A DNA stretch of 64,000 nucleotides. Source: DATJCV01 sp963707665 (lineage in GTDB: Bacteria; Pseudomonadota; Gammaproteobacteria; Burkholderiales; Burkholderiaceae_D). Position 1 is the stretch's first letter. Every line of letters begins with the position of its first letter. The stretch covers positions 34,636-98,635 of the forward strand of contig CAVPQU010000006.1 of NCBI GenBank assembly GCA_963707665.1. The letters are read 5' to 3'. Positions 18,174 to 28,320 of the stretch are shown one piece after another. Made by a program: the position numbers and the translations under genes. The notes below the pieces were generated by a model. That model saw only the letters and a program-made list of their open reading frames with translations, searched no databases and was not told the origin of the DNA.

Positions 18174-20403
18174 ATGATTAAAAAGACCATTGAAATTGTC
18201 AATGTGATCACTTTACGCGGTCCGAATATCTGGACTTACCGCCCGGTGCTGGAAGCATGGGTCGATATTGGCGCCCTCGAAGACTGCCCGTCCAACACCA
18301 TCCCCGGATTTTACGAGCGCCTTACCGCCTGGCTGCCGGGCCTGATTGAACATCGCTGCGGTATCGGCGAACGCGGCGGCTTCCTGCAACGCCTGCGCGA
18401 CGGCACCTGGCCCGGCCACATCCTCGAACACGTAATGATCGAGCTGCAAAACCTGGCCGGCATGCAAACCGGCTTCGGCAAGGCGCGCAGCACCGCCACC
18501 CGCGGCTTGTACAAGGTCGTGGTACGCACGCGTGACGAACGAGTCAGCCGCAGCGCGCTGTATGCCGCGCGCGACCTGGTGATGGCCGCGATCGAAGACC
18601 GGTCCTATGATGTCACTGCCACGCTTGCAACCCTGCGCGACATGGTCGATAGCCACTGCCTCGGCCCCAGCACCGGTTGCATCGTCGACGCCGCCGGCGA
18701 ACGGCGCATCCCGTTCTTTCGCCTGAACGAAGGCAATCTGGTGCAATTTGGCTACGGCGCACACCAGCGCCGTATCTGGACCGCCGAGACCGACCAGACC
18801 AGCGCCATCGCCGAAACCATTTCCAGCGACAAGGAACTGACCAAAACCCTGCTGCAATCCTGCGGCGTCCCGGTGCCGGAAGGCCGCATCGTCAACAGTG
18901 CCGCCGAGGCCTGGGAAGCCGCCGAAAGCATCGGCCTGCCGGTGGTCGTCAAGCCGCTGGACGGCAACCACGGCCGCGGCGTTTCCACGAATTTGAATTC
19001 GGCCGCCGATATAGAAGCGGCCTTTTTGCTGGCGGAGCAGGAAAGCAGCGACGTCATCGTCGAGCGTTTCATCCGTGGCAACGAACACCGCCTGCTGATC
19101 ATCGGCGGCAAGCTGGTGGCAGCGGCACGCGGCGAAGAAGCGGCCGTCATCGCCGACGGCAAGTCCAGCATTTTCGAACTGATCAACAGCCAGCTCAACA
19201 GCGATCCGCGTCGCGGCAGCAGCGAAGACTGCCCGCTCAACCTGATTCTGATCGATGAAGCGGACGATCCGGGCATCGTCCTGCTGGAATTGGCGCGCCA
19301 GGGCTATACGACGGAATCGGTGCCAGCGGCCGGCGAAAAAATTCTGGTGCAGCGCCACGGCAACGTCGCCTTCGATGTCACCGATCGGGTCCATCCGGCG
19401 GTGGCGGCAGCGGCATCGCTGGCTGCACGCGTCGTCGGACTCGACATCGCCGGCGTCGACCTGGTGGCGCAAGACATCAGCCGGCCACTGGAGGAGCAAC
19501 ACGGCGCGATCGTCGAGATCAATGCCGGCCCCGGTCTCCTGATGCATCTGAAACCGGCTTCCGGCTCACCGCGCCCGGTTGGGCGCGCCATCATCGATCA
19601 TCTGTTCGCTGCCGGCGCCAACGGTCGCATCCCGGTGGTCGGCATCAGCGGCAGCCACGGCATGACTCCGGTCGCCCGTCTCTTGGCGCACCTGCTGCAT
19701 TTGCAAGGCGTATATGCTGGACTGGCATGCAGCGACGGCCTGTATCTGAACCAGCGCCGCATCGAAGCGGGCGATTGCGCCAACTGGCAATCGGCACACC
19801 GGGTTCTGCTGAACCGCGCCGTCAAAGCCGGCGTGTTCGAGAACGGCTTGCGTGCGATCCTGAGCGAAGGACTGGCCTATGACCGGTGCCAGGTCGGGGT
19901 CGTCACCAATCTCGATAGCGAAGCGCTGCTGCCCGAATACCACGTCAACGACAGCGAACAACTGGCCAACGTGCTGCGCACCCAGGTCGACGTCGTGCTG
20001 CCCGACGGCGTCGCGGTATTGAACGCGGCCGATCCGGCGGTGCTGGCGCTGGCACCGCTATGCGACGGCGAAGTAATGCTGTTCGCGCGCAGCGCTGCCT
20101 TGCCGGCTCTGGCGCAACACCGCGAGCAGGGTGGCCGCGCGGTTTTCATCGATGGCGCACGGCTTATCCTCGCCACCGGCAGCAAGCAAACCCCAATCGC
20201 CACACTCGGTGCCGAAGTGCTGTTTGCACCGACATGCGGCAACACAACTGGAAACCATCCTGGCTGCAGTCGCGGCCGCCTGGGCGCTCGCGATACCGAC
20301 CGAAGTGATTCGCATCGGGATTGAAGCACCGCCGGAAAAACTGAACGCCAAGCCCTTTGCGGCAGCTCTCTCCAGCAATCACCAATCCACCGTTCTGCAC
20401 TAG
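18174..20403 (+). pseudogene. cphA': Second cyanophycin synthetase-like protein, CphA' (frameshifted near the end)
   Basis: A CphA paralogue of about 740 residues. The N-terminal domain and the ATP-grasp domain look intact (PVVVKPLDGNHGRGVSTNL, DVIVERFIRGNEHRLLIIGG, AIVEINAGPGLLMHL). The Mur-ligase half is degenerate: where CphA has GTNGKTTTTR, this protein has GSHGMTPVAR near residue 489. The FETARGG and GDHLG motifs are also lost, and the C-terminal ligase domain is missing. A one-base insertion near 20235-20250 shifts the frame for the last 50 or so residues. It probably keeps only the aspartate- or dipeptide-adding ATP-grasp activity, or acts as a partner of CphA, whose gene follows after 25 bases. 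Confidence 0.85.
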
Positions 20404-20428
20404 AACAGCTCAACAAGGAAATCTGTCC

Positions 20429-23110
20429 ATGGACATTTCACGGATACGGGCGCTGCGCGGCCCCAATCTCTGGAGCCGGCGCACCGCCATCGAAGCCGTC
20501 GTCTTCTGCTCCGACGCCGAACGCTCGGCCGCCGATATTCCGGGCTTCGAGGCCGGCCTGCGTGCCCGCTTCCCGCAGATCAGCTTCCTGCATCCGCACG
20601 ACTACGAACCCGCCTTCTCGCTGGCGCATGTGCTGGAATACGCGGCCTTCGGCTTGCAGGCGCAAGCCGGCTGCCCGATTTCGTTTTCGCGCACGGTCGA
20701 AACCGTGCAACGCGGCACCTATCAGGTAGTGGTCGAATATACCGAGGAAGCGGTCGGTCGCCTCGCCTTCGAACTGGCCCACGCCCTGTGCCAAAGTGCG
20801 CTGAACGATCAGCCATTCGACCTCGATCAGGCCCTGGCGCAATTGCGCGAACTGGATGAAGACATCCGGCTCGGCCCCAGCACCGGCGCCATCGTGCAAG
20901 CTGCGGTCAAGCGCGGCATCCCGTTCCGCCGTCTGACTGAAGGCAGCATGGTGCAGTTCGGCTGGGGCAGCCGCCAGCGCCGCATCCAGGCTGCGGAAAG
21001 CGATCGCACCAGCGCCATCGGCGAAGCGATCGCGCAAGACAAGGAACTGACCAAATTTCTGCTGGCTACGGCCGGCGTCCCGGTGCCGCATGGCCGTCTG
21101 GTCACGGACGCCGAAGACGCCTGGCACGCGGCGCAGGAGATCGGCGCGCCGGTCGTTGTCAAGCCACGCGACGGCAATCAGGGCAAGGGCGTCGCCTGCA
21201 ACATCAGCGCGCGGGAAGAAATTCTGGCCGCCTACGCCGCCGCCTGCGAGATCAGCTCCGACGTGATCGTGGAGCGCTATCTGGCCGGGCACGATTACCG
21301 GCTGCTGGTAGTCGGCGACAAGCTGGTGGCCGCCGCCCGCCGCACGCCGCCGCAAGTCACCGGCGACGGCGTGCACACCATTGCCGAACTGGTGCAGGCA
21401 ATCAACCGCGATCCGCTGCGCGGCGACGGTCACGCCACCTCGCTGACCAAAATCCGCCTCGACGACATCGCGCTGGCAACGCTGGCCAAGCGCGGCTACA
21501 CCATCGACACGGTTCCTGCCAAGGGCGCGCACGTGGTGCTGCGCAATAACGCCAACCTTTCCACCGGCGGCACCGCCACCGACGTCACCGACGACGTTCA
21601 TCCTGAAATGGCAGCCCGTGCAGTGGAGGCGGCGCGCATGGTCGGCCTCGATATTTGCGGCGTCGACGTGGTGTGCGAGAACGTCATCACGCCCCTGGAA
21701 GAACAAGGCGGCGGCATCGTCGAAGTCAACGCCGCTCCTGGCTTGCGCATGCACATCCAGCCTTCGTTCGGCACCGGACGCGACGTTGGCGACGCCATCA
21801 TCGGCACCATGTATGACGCCGATGACGATGGCCGGATTCCGGTGGTCGCCGTCTCCGGCACCAACGGCAAAACCACCACCACACGCCTGATCGCGCACAT
21901 TCTTGCCTGCGATGACTTGCGGGTCGGCCTGACCAGCACGGACGGCGTCTATATCCAGAACCAGCGCGTCGATACTGGCGACTGCAGCGGCCCGCGCAGT
22001 GCCCGCAACGTGCTGATGCACCCGGATGTCGATGCGGCCGTATTCGAGACCGCGCGCGGTGGCGTGCTGCGCGAAGGACTTGGCTTCGATCGCTGCGATG
22101 TCGCGGTCGTCACCAACATCGGCCTGGGCGACCACCTCGGCCTGAATTTCATCAGCACCGTCGAAGACCTGGCGGTCGTCAAGCGCGTGATCGTGCAAAA
22201 CGTGGCAACCAATGGCGTCGCGGTGCTGAACGCCGCCGACCCGCTGGTGGCCGGCATGGCCAAGGACTGCCCGGGCTCGGTGACTTTTTTCGCGATGGAA
22301 CGCGACCATCCGATCATCGCCATGCATCGCGCCAAGGGGCAACGGGTGATCTATCGCGACGGCGAACGCATCGTCGCCTGCGAAAACGGCCAGAGCCAGG
22401 AAATCCCGCTGTCCCGCATTCCGCTCACCTGCAACGGCGCCGTCAGCTTCCAGGTCGAAAACGCCATGGCGGCAATCGCCGCCGCCTGGGGCTTGGGTAT
22501 CGATTGGCGCACGATCCGTGCCGCTCTCGCCAGCTTTGTCAGCGACGCCGACACCGCCCCTGGTCGTTTCAATGTATTTGCCTATCGTGGCGCGACACTG
22601 ATCGCCGACTATGGGCACAACCCGGACGCGATTCTGGCTCTGACGCAGGCGATCGAAAAAATGCCGGCGCAGCGTCGGGTAGCCGTCATCAGCGCCGCCG
22701 GCGACCGCCGCGACATCGACATCCGCCGGCAGACCGAAATTCTGGGCGCCGCATTCGATCAGGTCATCCTGTACGAAGACCAGTGCCAGCGCGGCCGCGC
22801 CGACGGCGAAGTGATTGCGCTGTTGCGCCAGGGCTTGGCAGGCGCACCGCGCACCAAGTCGATTCAGGAAATCCACGGCGAATTCCCGGCGATCGACCGC
22901 GCGCTAACCAGCCTGCACCCGGGCGACCTGTGCCTGATCCTGATCGACCAGGTGGAAGCCGCGCTGGCACATATCGCCAGCCGCATCGAGCACAATTGGC
23001 CGCCAGTTGCGGCCCCTGCGCTGGCCACCATCCGCACGGGAACCCGAGACTGGAAAAGGTCCTTGCCGACAGCGGAAGCCTCGGTGGCCGAGGCGCAATC
23101 GACTGCCTGA
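20429..23110 (+). CDS. cphA: Cyanophycin synthetase
   Basis: CphA makes cyanophycin, a poly-aspartate backbone with arginine side chains, using ATP. The 893-residue protein has an N-terminal domain, an ATP-grasp domain (VVVKPRDGNQGKGVACN; DVIVERYLAGHDYRLLVVG; GIVEVNAAPGLRMH), and a Mur-ligase half with an intact P-loop GTNGKTTTTRL near 476. FETARGGVLREGLGFDRCD, GLGDHLG and the C-terminal LIADYGHNPDA follow. Length and motifs are normal. AAGGAA at 20415-20420 precedes the ATG. It forms an operon with cphA' and ends before a strong terminator. Confidence 0.95.
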   Translation: MDISRIRALRGPNLWSRRTAIEAVVFCSDAERSAADIPGFEAGLRARFPQISFLHPHDYEPAFSLAHVLEYAAFGLQAQAGCPISFSRTVETVQRGTYQVVVEYTEEAVGRLAFELAHALCQSALNDQPFDLDQALAQLRELDEDIRLGPSTGAIVQAAVKRGIPFRRLTEGSMVQFGWGSRQRRIQAAESDRTSAIGEAIAQDKELTKFLLATAGVPVPHGRLVTDAEDAWHAAQEIGAPVVVKPRDGNQGKGVACNISAREEILAAYAAACEISSDVIVERYLAGHDYRLLVVGDKLVAAARRTPPQVTGDGVHTIAELVQAINRDPLRGDGHATSLTKIRLDDIALATLAKRGYTIDTVPAKGAHVVLRNNANLSTGGTATDVTDDVHPEMAARAVEAARMVGLDICGVDVVCENVITPLEEQGGGIVEVNAAPGLRMHIQPSFGTGRDVGDAIIGTMYDADDDGRIPVVAVSGTNGKTTTTRLIAHILACDDLRVGLTSTDGVYIQNQRVDTGDCSGPRSARNVLMHPDVDAAVFETARGGVLREGLGFDRCDVAVVTNIGLGDHLGLNFISTVEDLAVVKRVIVQNVATNGVAVLNAADPLVAGMAKDCPGSVTFFAMERDHPIIAMHRAKGQRVIYRDGERIVACENGQSQEIPLSRIPLTCNGAVSFQVENAMAAIAAAWGLGIDWRTIRAALASFVSDADTAPGRFNVFAYRGATLIADYGHNPDAILALTQAIEKMPAQRRVAVISAAGDRRDIDIRRQTEILGAAFDQVILYEDQCQRGRADGEVIALLRQGLAGAPRTKSIQEIHGEFPAIDRALTSLHPGDLCLILIDQVEAALAHIASRIEHNWPPVAAPALATIRTGTRDWKRSLPTAEASVAEAQSTA

Positions 23111-23181
23111 TTGACCGCTGCCGAAACGCAAACCCCGGCCCTGCTCCACCGCACCACAAGAAGGCTGCGCACGCAAAAGTA

Positions 23182-23214
23182 AGGCCCGCTGAACTTGCGT
23201 TCAGCGGGCCTTTG
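23182..23214 (+). terminator. Rho-independent terminator after cphA
   Basis: A 13-bp perfect stem (AGGCCCGCTGAAC / GTTCAGCGGGCCT) closes a TTGC loop and is followed by TTTGTCT. It lies 72 bases after the cphA stop, on the same strand, and should end the cphA'-cphA transcript. Confidence 0.9.
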
Positions 23215-23316
23215 TCTCCTTGATCCTCCTGCGTGGACTCAATCCACACATTAATTCTGCACCGGTTTTTATCGCACGTCATCGTGCGGCGCAGCATACA
23301 CAGCTCTTCAACAGCG

Positions 23317-23352
23317 CAAAAAAAAGCCCGCGAACCTTGCGGCTTGCGGGCT
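23317..23352 (-). terminator. Rho-independent terminator, minus strand
   Basis: Read on the minus strand, the stem AGCCCGC / GCGGGCT (with an imperfect inner helix) is followed by a run of eight T. It is about 155 bases beyond the stop of the DUF2141 gene and should end the carotenoid oxygenase-DUF2141 transcript. Confidence 0.75.
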
Positions 23353-23508
23353 AAATCCAATTCTTTAGGAGGAAATTGGAGGAGACAGAAGCATCATACT
23401 GCGGCGCAGCATCGATGTCCGCTTCTTTGTCGTGATAGTTGATATACAGATTTCATATATCTCTTCGATAGTGCCTTGCTCCGCGACGTCAGCCGCCGCG
23501 CTACCGGA

Positions 23509-23973
23509 CTAATAAACCAGTTGGATCTGCACCGTCGCGCCGCCCTCCGGCAGTTCAAAACGCGCTTCGTCGTAACGCGCCGCCCGCATCTTCGGTTTGG
23601 GATTATTCGAAAAACCGTAACCCTTGGTCGGGATTCCAAAGAAATTGGTTTCGAGTTTGCCGCTGTTGTCATGGTCATGAAACGTCGCGATCGCGTAAGT
23701 GCCGGCGGGCAGATCCGGCACCACCGCGGTGGCGGACTTGGTGGCGCCGTCGATCGGCACCATGATGCGCCGGATCGCTTTTGTATCGTCTTTGGCAAAA
23801 TGCTCCGGGCCGGCAAATACGGCCACTGCAACCTGACCGCTCGCGTCTTTCACATCGGAGACGACAACAGTCAGCGTCGCCGCCGCTGCACAAGCGGAGA
23901 AGCCGAAAAATGCAATCAGCGGCAGCAGGCGAAGAGATGCAACAAAGCGCTTGGTGGGTGCAAAACCGGTCAT
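23509..23973 (-). CDS. DUF2141 domain secreted protein
   Basis: A 154-residue exported protein: signal peptide through about residue 31 (LLPLIAFFGFSACAAAA), then a beta-sandwich DUF2141 domain with VAVAVFAGPEHF, DLPAGTYAIATFHDHDNSGKLETN and FGIPTKGYGFSNNP. The HDHDxNGKLDxN-like block is diagnostic of the family. The function is unknown; these proteins often sit near carotenoid or outer-surface genes. AAGGAG lies upstream of the ATG at 23973. The gene starts 13 bases after the carotenoid oxygenase stop, so the two are probably one transcript. Confidence 0.85.
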   Translation of the reverse strand: MTGFAPTKRFVASLRLLPLIAFFGFSACAAAATLTVVVSDVKDASGQVAVAVFAGPEHFAKDDTKAIRRIMVPIDGATKSATAVVPDLPAGTYAIATFHDHDNSGKLETNFFGIPTKGYGFSNNPKPKMRAARYDEARFELPEGGATVQIQLVY

Positions 23974-23986
23974 GAAAGGACTCTCC

Positions 23987-25427
23987 TTAAATGTGATTGG
24001 TACGGGACTGCCAGAAACCGTGGAAACTAAGCGGCGTGGGATGCCGCAGCAAGACGCGCGCAGTCGGCCCATCGGCCAGCCGGTCCGAGCGAAAAATACC
24101 GAGGAATGAATTGCCGCTCCGCCCGTCCAGACCCATGGTCAGCAGCCAGCCCTGTTCCTCATCGGCTGTCTCGTCCGGCACGAAAATCGGTTCGCCCGAG
24201 ATGGGTATCGTCCAGATGCACGACATCACGCTTGCCGGTTTCCATGTCCAGGCGCGCCAGCCCGTTATGAAATACGGTCGCATGCGGCGCGGTCGTAAAA
24301 TAACCGAAGCGATGGCGATACCCGGCAACACGAGGATCGATGATCGGAAACTCATGATTGCCTGCCGCCACCGTCTCCTCCACGATTTTTCGCTGCCGCA
24401 GGTCGATCACATAGCGCCGCACCGTGCCGGCATATTGCTGCAAGCCTTGCTGGCCTTCCATGATGAGCCGAAACGCGGCCTTTTCACCCAGAAAATGATC
24501 CGGTTCGTCGTAGCCGACAAAATCAGCGACGATCGCATCTTCCGTCTCGAATGCATTGAGGCTATGCCACATGAAACAGGCGGAAGCCTCCAGCGTGACC
24601 GGTGGCGCTTGGCCCGTGCGGTCGATCACCATCAGCAAGCTGCCGTCCTTGGGCTTCCATTGCAGGCTGTCGGTAAAACTGGACAAGCCACTCAAGTAAC
24701 GCACCAGCGACAGCTCCACCGGGTGCAATAGCACCAGCGCATAACGCTCGGTGATAAACCAGTCATGAATGTAAGAGGCGCGCGGTGCCGTTACGCGTTG
24801 ATGATGGCGCAGCGTTCCATTTGGCGCCTGCGTCACCAGATGCAAATACGTGCGGGGGCCGTATTCCATACCAAGCAATAGCCACTCTCCGGTTTTGCCA
24901 TCCGTTTTGGTGTGCGCCTTGTAGTCGATGCTGATATCCGCCGGCCCAACCTGCTGTTCGCCGCGGGTTTCCAGGGTGTCCGGGTCCAGGCCGTAGGGAA
25001 GACCAACTTCATCAAAAGCGTACAGACAGCCGTTCTTCACCTGGGTTGTCACTCCCGCCTGCGACTTGATCCGGTTGCCCATATTGCGAAAGATTCCGCC
25101 CGGTGCGCGCGTGGTCCAGGTCGGCAACAGCGCACGCCCGGCCTGCTCTTCGGCGAGATATTTTTCAGTACGGACAAAGCGGTTGCGATAACGCACCTTG
25201 CCAGCGCTGAAATCGAGCGCCTGGATCATGCCGTCGCCATCCAGCAAATGCGATTTGCGCGTACCGCCCAAATCGAAGCGACCCGGACCGTTGCGATACA
25301 ACACTCCCTGCAACCCCGCCGGCAGCGTGCCTTCGACCTGAGGAAAATAATCATGCTCATCCGTCATGGAGCGGGCAAGCCCGGCCAGCCACGACTTGTT
25401 GCCTGGTTCCGCTTCAGTGTTTTTCAT
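23987..25427 (-). pseudogene. Carotenoid cleavage oxygenase family protein (frameshifted)
   Basis: The frame from ATG 25427 encodes an RPE65/carotenoid oxygenase: GVLYRNGPGRFDLGG, LDGDGMIQALDF, iron-ligand candidates in YIHDWFITERY and FMWHSLNAFE, and NHEFPIIDPRVAGYRHRFGY. Near 24205 a run CCC appears one base too long. The frame then continues with GEPIFVPDETADEEQGWLL and the terminal PLSFHGFW, the last His ligand. The joined protein is about 480 residues, normal for the family. These enzymes split carotenoids or stilbenes with non-haem iron. The substrate here is not known. Confidence 0.85.
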
Positions 25428-25761
25428 GGCCAATCAATCCCCTGAAAATTGACAAATAGACAGTTTATGCGAGCGAATATACACGATCTTTAATTTCTCA
25501 CGGGAAAGTAACTGTTGCCAGCACCATGGGAGACGCACTCACTCTGGCGCATACAAGATGAACAACCCGGCAGGCAAAATCGAGAACAACACCGCAAAGC
25601 GGCATGTTGTGGAAATTAGGATTATTTCCTCTATTAGGGACCAACCTGTGATGATCCGCAGTCAATGCGGCGGTCGGCACCATGGCGCCGTTCTGCCTTG
25701 GCTGGAACTAGGACTGGCGCGGCGCCTCCAATAATGATCATTTTGTTAAACGAGAATCATC
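25428..25761. other. Intergenic region, no gene seen
   Basis: This 334-base gap lies between the divergent carotenoid oxygenase and CzcE-like genes. Short open frames on both strands lack ribosome binding sites and family resemblance. It should contain both promoters; a TTGACA at 25449-25454 is the only promoter-like match, without a clear partner -10. Confidence 0.4.
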
Positions 25762-26172
25762 ATGGTTCGCCCGTTCTCGAGTTCATTCATTGTCCTTGCC
25801 CTGATCCTCGCCGCCTGCACCACGCCAGCCGGGCCAGTCAGGCCCGATTTGCTTGGCACGGCAGCACCTCCGGGCGCCGCCACCCGCACCATTGTGATTA
25901 CCCCCCAGACCAAATGGGTTAACGTCACCGGCGGTGAAACCATCAAATTCGTCGCCGGCAACCAGGTGTTTGGCTGGCATTTCGATACCGCGTCGGTGGT
26001 GGACAACTTTGATTTGCGGCAGATAGCGCCACCCGGCGTATTCGATCACCAGATACAAGCCTATGTTGCACCCGACCCGTCCTATCTTGGTGGCGACGGT
26101 GGCGGACTTCATGGAGGCGGGATGCATGGCGGCGGGATGCACGGCGGTGGACATGGCGGTGGGCATCGATGA
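25762..26172 (+). CDS. CzcE-like lipoprotein with His/Gly tail
   Basis: A 136-residue lipoprotein. The signal ends in the lipobox LAAC (Cys 19). The middle (about 42-105) resembles the CzcE family of periplasmic heavy-metal proteins: TRTIVITPQTKWVNVTGGE, IKFVAGNQVFGWHFDT and VFDHQIQAYVAPDPSY. The last 27 residues are a HGGGMHGGGMHGGGHGGGH-type tail that could bind metal. CzcE binds Cu/Zn and is usually next to czc efflux genes; none are present here. Possible roles are metal storage or sensing. No strong ribosome binding site is seen before the ATG. Confidence 0.75.
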   Translation: MVRPFSSSFIVLALILAACTTPAGPVRPDLLGTAAPPGAATRTIVITPQTKWVNVTGGETIKFVAGNQVFGWHFDTASVVDNFDLRQIAPPGVFDHQIQAYVAPDPSYLGGDGGGLHGGGMHGGGMHGGGHGGGHR

Positions 26173-26293
26173 CATGCGATACCCTGGGCACCGCCAGTCG
26201 CAGTCAACAGTTGAACGCACTCGCAACTCTGGCGTCACCAGCGTCATGCCACTACTGTCAGTGTGGCGCGGCACCAAGATCACATCATAGTGC

Positions 26294-26355
26294 GGAGTAT
26301 ATTTAAAAACTTAAATAAAATTAGCCGAAATCGGCGCCCAATGCATGGAGTATAT
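26294..26355 (+). repeat. Paired GGAGTATRT element, copy E2
   Basis: Repeats GGAGTATAT begin at 26294 and 26347, exactly 53 bases apart, with CCGAAAT at the central offset inside a small hairpin (GCCGA/TCGGC). It lies in the 592-base gap between the CzcE-like and NTF2-like genes, which shows no convincing gene. Confidence 0.8.
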
Positions 26356-26764
26356 GAAAAACAAGGGCCGCATGCGATGTAACCGCCAAGCGCGACATAA
26401 GCCCGATCGCGCCACTATTGCTCGCTGACGACCAAGGACCGATAGTTGCTCTCAGCTATTCGCTCGCTGGCTTTTTTGGGCTGGCACGCGCCAACAAAAC
26501 GGATGGCGCATGCACGCTGCTTGATCGCAAAACAGCTTGAGCTGGCTCTGCGGCAACAGCCCATATCGTTCGCAACGAGAACAAACGGAGCACATGACGA
26601 ACCAAGCCGCATCGTCTTTGAGCACCGTCAATATTGTCAAATCAATGTTCTGATCCTGACATTTTCTTCCGTCGGTCGGCGCACTACCATGCATTCTCAG
26701 CGGCCAGCATCTCGCAGCGCTCTGTGCATGCAAGCAGCTCGCCGATTACCTAAAGGAGCGAGCG

Positions 26765-27208
26765 ATGAATACACCAGACAACAAGCAATTGATCATGCAG
26801 GGCTATCAGTTGTTCAAGAACAAGGACATCCAGGGCCTGCTTGCGCTGTTTGCAGATGACATTGAATGGATCGGAGCCGAGTCGGAACACATTCCCTTCT
26901 CCCACAACTATCGGGGCAGGGATCAGGTTGCACAGTTTTTTGCGGAGATGGATCAGGCGCAGGAAGCCATTCAGTTCGAGCCGGAAGCCTTTATTGCCGA
27001 GGGCGACAGGGTGGTTGTGACAGGCCAATCGACCTGGTTGGTAAAATCAACCGGCCAGCGCTATGAAAGCCCTTGGGCCCATGTCTTTACGGTCCGGAAT
27101 GGACAAGTAGCGCGCATGCAGCAATACAACAATACGGCTGCAGCGGAGGCCGCGTTCAGGCCCCTGCCCGCTTCCTCGCAGCCACAAGAAAAACCCATGC
27201 ATCACTAA
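26765..27208 (+). CDS. NTF2-like (SnoaL/ketosteroid isomerase fold) protein
   Basis: A 147-residue cytoplasmic protein of the NTF2-like superfamily: helix NKQLIMQGYQLFKNKDIQGLLALFADDIEWIG, then YRGRDQVAQFFAEMDQ and a beta sheet with FIAEGDRVVVTGQSTW and HVFTVRNGQVARMQQYNNT. These resemble the SnoaL-like/limonene epoxide hydrolase-like groups. The reaction cannot be deduced. A good GGAG lies before the ATG at 26765. It is a lone gene with a long untranslated upstream region. Confidence 0.85.
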   Translation: MNTPDNKQLIMQGYQLFKNKDIQGLLALFADDIEWIGAESEHIPFSHNYRGRDQVAQFFAEMDQAQEAIQFEPEAFIAEGDRVVVTGQSTWLVKSTGQRYESPWAHVFTVRNGQVARMQQYNNTAAAEAAFRPLPASSQPQEKPMHH

Positions 27209-27327
27209 TCACTAATAATCGATGTCCCGGCTATTCGCTTGCGGGCAGCGCCAGCACTTCGTGGCGCTGCCTGCGGCTGGAGCAAACGCATTCTGCCTGG
27301 TGTTGACGCACGCGCAGTAAACGGACA

Positions 27328-27792
27328 CTAGCCGCCAAACCGCACCGGCTCCGCCCCGCCATTCTTCCGTCGCACGACGACCGTTCCCGCCAGCTTGTCA
27401 TGCCAGCCCTGCTTTCTGCTGTCGATGCCCACCCAGATCAGGCCCAGGCATGCCGGGATCGTGGAAACGAAATAGCCAAGATATCGAATGATGTGTTGCC
27501 CCAAGGTCGGCGAGCCGCCCGTTTTCGCATCGACGATTCTGGCGCCGATCACCATCTTGCCCGGGGTCGCATCCTTGGCGCTCCAGAATGCAATCACGAC
27601 AATCGCCGGCAACAGGTAGGAAATAAATAAATTAGCCGGCCCGGTGAGCACCACCCCGTCCGCCAGGCGGTCCCTGCCATACAGCGCCCACAGCAGCGGG
27701 ATCGTGGCGATAAGAATCAGAAACGTATCGATCAGACTGGCCCACACCCGCAACCAGAATCCCACGTATTCGAGTTCAACCGTATCGCCCAT
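27328..27792 (-). CDS. RDD family membrane protein
   Basis: A 154-residue RDD protein: YVGFWLRVWASLIDTFLILI (TM1, with the conserved R and D), a second hydrophobic segment near 58-75, then the family block DATPGKMVIGARIVDAKTGG and a third hydrophobic stretch near 120. The final IDSRKQGWHDKLAGTVVVRR is typical. The role is unknown; some RDD proteins are transporters. AGGAG stands just before the ATG at 27792. The following 375 bases (27793-28167) hold no gene that I can support. Confidence 0.85.
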   Translation of the reverse strand: MGDTVELEYVGFWLRVWASLIDTFLILIATIPLLWALYGRDRLADGVVLTGPANLFISYLLPAIVVIAFWSAKDATPGKMVIGARIVDAKTGGSPTLGQHIIRYLGYFVSTIPACLGLIWVGIDSRKQGWHDKLAGTVVVRRKNGGAEPVRFGG

Positions 27793-28136
27793 GCTCGCTC
27801 CTTGAAATGCCGGCCGCTGCAAAGTGATGGCCTGGCAAGGCCCCATTGTAGGCGCCGCCCCAGTCCCGCTGTCCTTTTTCCACCGTTGTCGGCTGCTAAA
27901 AATGAGAGGGTTATCAGGCGCCGGCACCAGCCACTGGCACAAGGAAAAAAGGCGATGCAGCGCGACTCCTGCCAGCGTGGAGCGCTTGCAATCCAGTCTC
28001 GGCAGGCCGCGATGTCGCTGCAGAGATTGTGAATTTACCGAGCGTTTGCCTGGCCCTTACGGGACACCAGATTGCAGGCACACATGCAGTGAAATCATCG
28101 ACTGCCTACTACGCGCCTGGCGGCCAGAAATGAAAA

Positions 28137-28158
28137 CGGCTCTCATGAATGAGAGCCG
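28137..28158 (-). terminator. Terminator after tRNA-Thr
   Basis: A perfect inverted repeat (CGGCTCTCAT / ATGAGAGCCG) followed on the minus strand by TTTTCATTT. It sits 10 bases beyond the tRNA 3' end, so it should end the tRNA transcript. Confidence 0.85.
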
Positions 28159-28167
28159 CATGAACGC

Positions 28168-28243
<76 letters not shown>

Positions 28244-28320
28244 GAAAGCGCGTATTCTAACAAAATATTCCGGCTTCCCGCCATATCAACACGCATTTCC
28301 GATGAATTGAGTTGGCTGCG

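Noticed and set aside
20438..22876. An 812-codon open frame on the minus strand
   Set aside because: Antisense to cphA, which has all cyanophycin synthetase motifs; no family resemblance.
26294..26355. The paired GGAGTATRT element as a classical riboswitch
   Set aside because: Copies occur between convergent genes and after stop codons on either strand, not consistently in leaders of related genes.
26347..26356. GGAGTATATG read as a ribosome binding site followed by a start codon
   Set aside because: The spacing from GGAG to ATG is only three bases. The frame after the E2 copy is 25 codons long, and those after E4 and E5 run antisense to real genes. The first repeats and several second repeats lack ATG, so a translation signal does not explain the pattern.
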